The notes beneath the pieces are model-generated. The model saw only the letters and a program-made list of their open reading frames with translations. It was not told the origin of the DNA and ran no database searches. A DNA stretch of 64,000 bases from Podarcis raffonei (Eukaryota; Chordata; Lepidosauria; Squamata; Lacertidae): the NCBI RefSeq assembly GCF_027172205.1, contig NC_070615.1, positions 43,942,501 to 44,006,500 of the forward strand. Direction: 5' to 3'. Each line of letters starts with the position of its first letter. The first letter of the stretch is position 1. Positions 56,930 through 64,000 of the stretch are shown here, piece by piece. A program made the translations under genes and the position numbers.

Positions 56930-57350
56930 TAACGAGAAAAACTGAGGCGGGGAGAGGGCGGAAGGAGTATGCCGCGCCCGGGGCGCAAAAATATCCTGGT
57001 GGCGCCGAGAGAAGGGAGTCGGGGAAGCGGGGCCGGGGCGGCCTGGAGCCCCGCCAGAAGCAGCAGCTCCCTCCGTCGAAGGAGCCGCCGCCGCCGCCAC
57101 GTCGTGCGGGCATCTTGAGGGAGCCACTTACCTCGACGGCACCCGGAGGCGAACAGGGCGCAAAGCAGCCTGGCCTCTCCTGGCTCCGGGAAAAGGAGGC
57201 CGCGGCCGGCCGGCAGCCTGGTTCACGGACTCTGAGGCGTCGACGCGAACCGGCAGCCGCGCTTTTTTCTCTCCTCCTTCTCTGCTCTCTCCGACTTCCC
57301 CTTTTCTCCTCAGCTCGAGAGGGAAGGGGGGGGGGAGGAGAAAATGTGGC
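56930..57350 (-). promoter_or_regulatory. CpG-rich promoter and non-coding first exon of ARPC1B
   Basis: CpG-dense DNA 6.5 kb upstream of the first ARPC1B coding exon. On the minus strand a strong donor (GTCGAG then GTAAGTGG) ends an exon at 57132, which would splice to the acceptor CTGTACAG before 50475. The reading frames that cross this region are GC-driven and match no family I recognise. Confidence 0.65.
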
Positions 57351-57543
57351 CGCCACTTCCTTGCGTGGGTGTGGGGGCCCTGCAGAGAGCGAAGAAAGAG
57401 GAGGGAGAGAGAGGGAAATGTGCTTTTTCCCTTCCAGAGACGAGAGGAGAAAAAGCCCGCAGGTCCGAAGCTCACGCTTTGCGAAAAATAAATCCCAAGT
57501 TTTGCCTGAGAGAGGAGGAGAGCATGGCTTGGGCTCTTTAAGC

Positions 57544-57817
57544 CAGTGTTTCTCAAACTTGGGTTCCTGTTGTTGGACTACAATTCCCATCGTCCCTAAC
57601 TAGTAGGACCAGCGGTAGGGGATGGTGGGAGTTGTAGTCCAACGACACCTGGGGACCCAAGTTTGAGAAACACTCACGCAGCGGGTCTCAACCTGTGGGT
57701 CCCCCAGATGTTGTTGGACTACAACTCCCATCATCCCTGAGCTCTGGCCTTGCCAGCTAGGGGTGATGGGAGTTGTAGTTCAACAACATCTGGGGACCCA
57801 CAGGTTGAGAAAGGCTG
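57544..57817. mobile_element. Two back-to-back hAT-like palindromic MITEs
   Basis: Element 1, 57544-57675: CAGTGTTTCTCAAACTTGGG to CCCAAGTTTGAGAAACACT. Element 2, 57679-57817: CAGCGGGTCTCAACCTGTGG to CCACAGGTTGAGAAAGGCTG. Only 3 bases separate them. Both share the internal palindrome TTGGACTACAAYTCCCATC. The composite is flanked by CTTTAAGC and CTTAAGCT, sharing CTTAAGC-like sequence. They lie about 200 bases upstream of the ARPC1B CpG promoter. Confidence 0.75.
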
Positions 57818-57829
57818 CTTAAGCTCTCT

Positions 57830-59420
57830 GAAAAGTCCACACACCTACAGCTGAAAGCACACGGTTTCCGCCAGAGAATTACCAGGAATTGTAGTTTAAT
57901 GGGTGCTGGGAATTGTTGCTCAGCGCAGGAGGCAAACTACATTTCCCAGGATTTGTTGGGCCAGGGGGTGGGGTGGGGTGGAGAGAGGTTTGCATTTTTT
58001 TTATTGATCTCTTACAACAGATGTGCCGCTTGACCATAGAAAACCTCAAAGCAGATTACAAACAAACAAACAAACAAATAAATATGAAGCCGTGAAATGA
58101 TCACTGCAATCAATAACTGCATAACGCAGAAAGTTAAAACCGCAATAGAATACGTAGAGCAAAATGAATTGAAACACATACAGACTTTCTAAACGTCTGG
58201 GTAGGCTTGTCTGAATGTCTTCTGCAGGCACTGAAAAAGTATGTGCTTCAAATGTACTGTGTACATTCTGTGTACTTTAAATGTGCACATTTACTTTGCC
58301 CTCCCACCCACTGGTTTGGGAAGTAGTGTACACATGGCTCAGATATCTAGCCTGCTTATTCTTAGGGGAATACTGTGCCTGGTTTCTCCGCAAAACCAGG
58401 TTCAATCCAAACTGAGAAGAAGGATAACCTTGCTGCAGTTAATATTTAATTATTTTTTACTTTGCTGCATTGTACACAGACTAAGACTGCATACACACCA
58501 TAGAGTTAAAGCACACACACCCTCCCCCCAAAAGAATACTGAGAACTATAGTTTACCTCTCACGGCGCTGCAGATCCCAGCACCTGGAAACTAGAGTCCC
58601 CTTTCAATGTATGGCAATGTACACAACCTAAACATCATAAAGGAATTGGCTGGCTGCGTACACATTGCTATGGCAGCCAGGAGGATATTGGTTACAGTAT
58701 TTGGTGAGAGAGGAAAGAGATGGAGAATCTATGAAACATGGTCTACTTCAGTCATGGGCCCAAGATTTCCTGTGAAACTGGGTTGCATATCTCCAAATTG
58801 AGTTGGCCTCGGATGTGAATTGAAAGTCGCTCTGGAATCTGCTCCCTACAGCAACTACTTCATATTTTTTATAAGGCCAGTCCTGCCCCGATTCCCCATA
58901 CAAGTTTTATCTCAGGTGATGTTCTGCACAGCAACAACCCAACAGCGCCAACGTCTAGGCTGACCACTTACACATCCCCCCGAAAAGAGACACAATTTTG
59001 TACAAAATGGGCATGTACTAATTTATAGATGTGTGGATGCAAATTTAGAAATAATTGGTATACTCTGAATGGGGAAAATAATTGCAGCCCATTGCAGACC
59101 AGATAAGCCCTTCAAACAGAGAGGTGGGGAATATTAGATCTGGGGGCCAGATATTAGATCTATATAGCCTTTGGGAGACACCCCAGGACACCCTGTTCAT
59201 TGACCCTGCCTCACACCCTCCTTGAGTATATATGCCCAGCTGGAATGTATCTTTTAATTATGACAATAAACTAGCCATCTGTGCACCCACCTTTGCCTCA
59301 GGCCCCACCCACCACTGGCACGTTGCCCAGAAGGAGTGCGGGTTTCAGGCTGAGAAAGATTCCCACTTCTGGAAGACACCATCAAAAAGAGAGCTGTATG
59401 CACACATTCTATTCTTTAGA
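57830..59420. other. Intergenic stretch between ARPC1B promoter and ARPC1A
   Basis: Contains a minus LINE end at about 57975-58140 (GATCTCTTACAACAGATG, (CAAA)n) and otherwise nothing I can name. The small ORFs show no family resemblance. Confidence 0.45.
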
Positions 59421-59424
59421 TAGA

Positions 59425-59930
59425 ATCATAGGATTGTAGATTTGGAGAAGACCACAGGGCTCATCTAGTCCAAATGTACTACAGTGGTACCTCGGGTTCC
59501 ATACGCTTCAGGTTACAGACTCTGCTAACCCAGAAATAGTACCTCGGGTTAAGAACTTTGCTTCAGGATGAGAACAGAAATCGTGGCGCAGCGGCAGCAG
59601 GAGGCCCCATTAGCTAAAGTGGTGCTTCAGGTTAAGAACACTTTCAAGTTAAGAACAGACCTCCAGAACGAATTAAGTTCTTAACCCGAGGTACCACTGT
59701 ACTGGCAAGTCAGATCCCACCCCCCCATCTTATATTTGTGCAGCTGGTTCTTCCTGCCTAAGTGCAGTACATTTGTCCCTATGGAAATTCATTTTGTTAG
59801 TTTGGGCCCCATTCTCTGTTTAAGGTCACCTTGAAGCACGGTTCTGTCCTTTGCAGCCTGGGTGACCCCCTCCCAGCTTGGCTTCATCTGCAAATTTGGT
59901 GAGGATCCCCTCCAATTCCTTCACCCAAGC
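59425..59930 (-). mobile_element. CR1 LINE fragment, minus, interrupted by a subtype A MITE
   Basis: Left piece to 59481 is the CR1 3' end complement. The right piece from 59702 contains ATCTTATATTTGTGCAGCTG and GGCTTCATCTGCAAATTTGG, the complement of CR1 ORF2 C-terminal code (compare the 11.05-11.29 kb frame). The MITE 59482-59699 sits between them with TA flanks. Confidence 0.65.
59482..59699. mobile_element. TA-flanked MITE, subtype A, nested in CR1
   Basis: Fourth subtype A copy, with ends CAGTGGTACCTCGGGTTCC and TTAACCCGAGGTACCACTG. It shares the internal TAAGAACTTTGCTTCAGGAT block. Being inserted in CR1 it is younger than that copy. Confidence 0.75.
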
Positions 59931-60262
59931 CACTGAAAAAGACAACTGAACCACAGAATGTATTGTGATCAAAACGACAAATGGGGCAACCCCCCTGGCC
60001 CTCCAAGACAATGCTCCCCTCCTCCATCACCACAAACATTTTATCCGCACAAATTCCATTTCTCTCTGCAGTTTTACCCAAGACTGCAGCCCCTATAACC
60101 ACCACCGTTTACCAGGCAGGAAGTCCAATTCATGCAACACAGTGAGGTCTTCCTTCCAACTGAAAGAAATCACACAGGAAGGCCAAGCTACTTAAAGCAT
60201 TAATTTGAAAGAAAGCTCTCAGCTACCGACAGAAGTTACATTACTGTTTCATGCGAACTCAC

Positions 60263-60370
60263 CTCCCCGTAAACTAGCAAAATAAATGCCAAAGGTCTTC
60301 TCTGCAGGGCACTTTCTCTCTCCACCCTGCCAGCTGCTGCTGTTCACTTCCGCCTCTGAGTTGGCCAATA
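60263..60370 (-). promoter_or_regulatory. Candidate alternative first exon and promoter of ARPC1B
   Basis: On the minus strand a strong donor (ACGGGGAG then GTGAGTTCG) ends at 60263. Upstream on that strand are an ETS/PU.1-like GAGGCGGAAGTG (about 60345-60355) and an ATTGG (inverted CCAAT) box at 60365-60369, spaced as in TATA-less promoters. There is no coding match. An alternative, more distal leader for ARPC1B is the simplest reading; it could be chance. Confidence 0.35.
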
Positions 60371-60705
60371 GGCAGGACCTGCCCACCTCCTCCCCCCACC
60401 CCAAACCACCACTCCCTAGTCCACAGTTAAAACCATTGAACAAGCGGAAACTGCTGCAGTTGCTAAACTTTGATGCAGTTCTAGGGCTATGTGACAAGCA
60501 CACAATATAATCCTGATTCGGAGCCTCACAAAAAACTGCAGGGATCTTAGGCAATTAGTGGCGTTGTAGTAATCCCCTTTGCCAGAGTTGGAAAAAAGCT
60601 GAAGGGCACCCTAAACGATCAAGGGGTTTGAGCAATTTTGCTATGATTACAGGATTTAGGACATTTTCATCATGAGAAAAGTAAGAAGGCAGAGTAGAAG
60701 TTTAT

Positions 60706-61875
60706 AAAAGTGCATAGAATTGTAGGTTTGGAGAAGACCACAAGGGTCCTCTAAGTCCAGGCTTCCTCAGCCCTCCAGATGTTTTGAGACTACAATTCCC
60801 ATCATCCCTGACCACTGGTCCTGCTAGCTAGGGATCATGGGAGTTGTAGGCCAAAAGCATCTGGAGGGCCAAGGTTGAGGAAGCCTGCTCTAGTCCAACC
60901 CCCTGCAATGCAGGAATCTCAGCTTTAGCATCCATGAGAGATGGTTATCCAACCTCTGCTTAAAAACCTCCAAGGAAGGAGAGCCCATCACCTCCTCAGG
61001 GAGTCCATTCCAGTGTTGAACAGCTCTTACCATCAAAAGTTATTCCTGATTGTGGCGTTTGCCTCCTAGGATGGGTCAAGGAAAGGGTTAAAATGGGTGT
61101 GATGTGATTGGCCAGTGAGAATGCAAGGGGGGAGTAAAAGATAGAGTGGGAGGTTTTGAAAAGTCAGTTGAGGTTTGGGAGTTGGGAGTTGAGGCTTGGG
61201 AGTTGGGAGTTGAGGCTTGGGTGTTGGGGAAGGAAGAGGGTGGACTAGGCAGTGGGTTGGTCGAGTTGTATTGTGAGAAAGTGAGAGGAATTGTTAGGTT
61301 GAGGCAGATAGATAGTTGGATTAATCAGTTTGGAGTTGTTAGGAACTAAGCGTGAGAAACTGACAAGAGAAAAATAAACCGAAACCATACGCTTATTCCT
61401 GCATTTAAAAATAAACTTGATTATTTATGTTAACAACTGTCTGGACTCCGTGTCCCCCCGTGAGAAGCGGGGTGGTGGCAGCGAAGAAAGCAACTGCAGT
61501 GGTGGCACAGGGTCAATAGACTGAGAAACGTCCGGGGGCCCTGTGTGATCTCCACACTGTTTAGTTGAACTTGAAGCCATTGGTTCGAGTCCCACCTTCC
61601 AGAACAGGAGAAAACAAGCTTGGTCCATCTCCCATGCGACCAGTCCTCGTGATATCTGAAGATGGCTATCGTATCTCCTCTCTGCTTCCCTTTTCCAGGC
61701 AAACTCCCTCATCTGTTCCCCCTAAGACTTGGTTTCAAGACTCGATTAGCTGGGTTGCCCTCCTCTACACACATTCCAGCTTGTCAATATCCTTCTTAAA
61801 TTGTGGCAACCAGAACTGGACACCGTATTCAAGGTGTGGTCTGCTCTAGGCAGAAGCGTAGTACCATTACTTCTG
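60706..61875 (-). mobile_element. CR1 LINE fragment, minus, carrying two later insertions
   Basis: Complement of a CR1 3' end: GTTTGGAGAAGACCACAAGG, CCCCCTGCAATGCAGGAATC, then after 61555 the more internal part (TTGTGGCAACCAGAACTGGA). It is interrupted by a palindromic MITE at 60758-60887 (CAGGCTTCCTCAGCC to GGTTGAGGAAGCCTG) and by the LTR-like insertion at 61051-61555. Confidence 0.65.
61051..61555 (+). mobile_element. LTR-like fossil insertion in CR1 (tentative solo LTR)
   Basis: About 505 bases inserted cleanly in a CR1 copy. It has a TATA-like TAAAAGATAG region, a short tandem repeat of about 21 bp (around 61146-61230), and AATAAA signals at about 61373 and 61411, the arrangement expected of a retroviral-type LTR. 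No coding region is present. The family is not identified and the edges are approximate. It is younger than the CR1 copy it interrupts. Confidence 0.4.
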
Positions 61876-61879
61876 GACA

Positions 61880-63100
61880 CCTGACTTCTGTTGATGCAGC
61901 ATGGAATAGCTTTGAGATGATTTCTACCAGTTTAGGGTTTTTTTGTGCCCCTTTTTATATATTTTTTAATTTTAATTTTTGCAAACCTTGGGGTTCCCCC
62001 AAGCATGTTGATACCTCCCCCTCTTCTTTCTCAGTAGCTGTTTTAGCTATGCAGCCATTATAACTCAGCACCCGAGTTCACTATTATATGACTGGCAGTT
62101 CACCATGTGGAGATTGCAGCTTTACTTTAAGCTGAATTGGGGAAACTTCATGGCTTCTCCAACCTGTTTCCATTCCTCCAGTCTTTTCATGAGCCCTGCT
62201 GTGTGAAGAGAGTCAAAAGAGCTGCTTCTTCTCTCATTTTTGTCAGAGCTAAGCACCAGATCCTGCCGTCCTTGGGTGCCTGACAAAGCCCACCAGTGAG
62301 AGTGGCCCTGCCTCCCTTTTTCGCTGCAGGGCCTAGCTTCCATTTCAGAATTTCCCCCAGTGCCCCAGAACAGTGCTACACTAGGTTTTGTGGGAAATTA
62401 AAAGGGCAACCACAATCTACTTGGAGCACTACTGCTCCAAGGCCCGTAAGTAGAGGCGGCCCACCAGAAGGCAGTTTGCACACAGCCCCTTCCACTGTAG
62501 AGGTGATTAGCTGTGCCGTTAAGAATATAGGAAGCTGCCTTCTACAATGTCAGATCAATCTAGCTCAGTAAGGTCAACGCTGACTAGTAGCAGCTCTCCA
62601 GAATTTCAAGAGTTTTCTCCCAACCCTTACCTGGAGATGCCAAGGACTGAACTAGGGCCTTTTGCAATGCAGAGAAGATGTTCTATCACTGAGCAAAGTG
62701 AAGGTATCACTGAGCAAATGCAAACCAAAAGTACTCAGAGTGATGTAACTAACATATGGAGATAAGTAGGTAGAGGTTTCATGGCACAGCACTATCTAGG
62801 CCATATTATTACACCATAAACTAATTGCTCTTTCCCAACATTGGGTCCAGTTCCTTACATCCCTGGCCATCAGCCATGTTAGCTTGGGGTGATGGGAGCT
62901 GAATTGGGACAGCAGACTGGGGGAGGATTTTTTAGACCCCCTTTCTCTGTGCTATCTTCCTGCACTCCAACCACCCGTTGCTATTTTTAAAGATGGGAAA
63001 AACAAGAGACCGTTATGCATTTCATGTCACATAGTTCATGCCAATCTGAATCTCTTCCACCGGATTATATGTACACAGGAATTTCACAGAGAACATTTGG
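61880..63100. other. Intergenic stretch left of the ARPC1A 3' end
   Basis: Contains a tRNA-derived SINE at about 62520-62705 and a palindromic MITE fragment near 62860. No gene is visible. Confidence 0.45.
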
Positions 63101-63114
63101 AGTTTGTTTAAAAT

Positions 63115-63120
63115 TTTATT
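63115..63120 (-). terminator. ARPC1A polyadenylation signal (AATAAA on minus)
   Basis: TTTATT on plus, 334 bases beyond the ARPC1A stop, preceded on the minus strand by A/T-rich 3' UTR sequence. Confidence 0.7.
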
Positions 63121-63453
63121 TTCTAGCAGACATGTTTACACAAAATTCCCCTTTTAAGTTAGTGATTCATACTTCCTGCAATAAACTATTTTAAGGAGCA
63201 GCTTTGGCAAAGAATGGAATGAAACAACCAATAATAATAATAAAAAAAACAAAGCCAAATATATACCACAATCACAGCTGATTTTCAAACCAACACATTT
63301 CACCAAAATTGGGGGATGAAAAGGAAAAGGAAAAAAAATCCACCAAGTCGTCATTTTCTCAGTGCTTCAAAAAGTGACCTATCTTCACCATCCCTTTTCA
63401 AGTCTGTGCAGGTGCCAGAACGAGTTGTCTTGCTAGAGAACAGAGAGCCAGAT

Positions 63454-63492
63454 TTACATGATCCGCAGCCCCTGGATCGAGGACTCTAATGT
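63454..63492 (-). CDS. ARPC1A: ARPC1A last coding exon; gene continues off the right edge
   Basis: A 39-base coding tail encoding TLESSIQGLRIM and TAA after the acceptor TTTCTAG. This is the exact mammalian ARPC1A C-terminus as I recall it. The exon has the same size and phase as the last ARPC1B exon (38465-38427), as expected for tandem paralogues. The 3' UTR runs left to about 63100. ARPC1A is the other WD40 subunit isoform of the Arp2/3 complex. The preceding exons are outside the window; nothing in 63493-64000 matches one. Confidence 0.9.
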   Translation of the reverse strand, partial: TLESSIQGLRIM

Positions 63493-64000
63493 CTAGAAAG
63501 AGAGAGAGAGAGAAACCATTAGCCATGGCTGCTGGGGGGAAGCTGCAGTTCCATGGGAGTGCAGAACAGAATCCTGGGCAGAAAATTCAGCTGCGGCCCT
63601 CTGCTGTTATTAAAAAGCAAGGAGGTCAGAATTTCCTAGTCCCTATGAGTAAGAAAATGTGCCCAAAGGCATGCAGGCAATACCTGCTGAAATTTCAGAA
63701 CCCATAAAAGGGGGGTAAGAGGGAGAGAATATGAGTAAGACTTTTCTGTGGTTACCAATAGCAAGGGGGCTTCAATGCCTCTTTGCCTCTCTCCAATTTT
63801 GGGGCAAAATGCAAAAAACCCAGAATGTGAGAATTCAGCATTTCCTGATGCACAAGTTTTTGGGAAGTTTTTTTGTGCAGCCCCGACGGCTGCAGTCCTA
63901 GCCCCACTTCCTTGGGTGTAAGCCCCACTACATTCAAAAGGACTTACTTCTGAGTAGACATGGTTAGGATAGTACTGCTATTATGATTATTATTTTTTAT

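Noticed and set aside
56919-57603. 223- and 162-codon frames over the ARPC1B CpG island
   Set aside because: Arg/Ser/Pro-rich composition typical of GC-rich DNA. The region is better explained as the non-coding first exon and promoter.

Overview
This window is vertebrate nuclear DNA, most likely from a squamate reptile (a lizard-type genome). Three things point there: intron-split genes that each match a conserved vertebrate protein, abundant Sauria-type tRNA SINEs together with CR1, L2-like and L1 LINEs, and many short TA- or 8-bp-flanked DNA transposon relics. All gene models were built by hand from conserved protein sequence, splice-site dinucleotides and codon-phase bookkeeping. No alignment or database search was run.

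Six protein-coding genes lie in the same order and relative orientation as I recall for human 7q22.1, here read in reverse: CPSF4 (minus, 5' part only), PTCD1 (plus), BUD31 (minus), PDAP1 (plus), ARPC1B (minus), ARPC1A (minus, last exon only). PTCD1, BUD31, PDAP1 and ARPC1B are complete, with predicted lengths of 733, 144, 184 and 370 aa, and every exon phase closes. Layout: 0.4-5.4 kb CPSF4; 5.3-6.2 kb CpG-rich shared promoter; 7.6-16.9 kb PTCD1; 17.5-20.8 kb BUD31; 21.8-22.5 kb second CpG-rich shared promoter; 22.3-37.2 kb PDAP1; 38.2-57.3 kb ARPC1B including its untranslated first exon; 63.1 kb to the right edge ARPC1A. CPSF4/PTCD1 and BUD31/PDAP1 are head-to-head pairs. PTCD1/BUD31 and PDAP1/ARPC1B are tail-to-tail. 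ARPC1B and ARPC1A are a tandem duplicate pair.

The products are housekeeping proteins: mRNA 3'-end formation (CPSF4), mitochondrial RNA metabolism (PTCD1), splicing (BUD31), a small acidic phosphoprotein (PDAP1), and the WD40 subunit of the actin-nucleating Arp2/3 complex (ARPC1B, ARPC1A). They do not form one pathway; the linkage is ancestral.

Most of the remaining DNA is transposon-derived. The clearest pieces are an L1 3' part with a 435-codon open frame and target-site duplication at 27.1-28.7 kb, a short L1 at 40.1-40.6 kb, eight non-autonomous TA-flanked elements sharing a CAGTGGTACC-type terminus, hAT-like elements (one of 1.2 kb with a CpG-rich interior), Sauria SINEs with target duplications, and L2-like LINE ends that nearly all terminate in (ATT)n microsatellites. 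I found no CRISPR, operon, toxin or other undescribed gene system. The most unusual structures are the 765-bp palindrome-rich element in the last ARPC1B intron, the hairpin of (AC)16-element-(TG)16 at 54.16-54.47 kb, and the 1.2-kb hAT-like element carrying promoter-like sequence.
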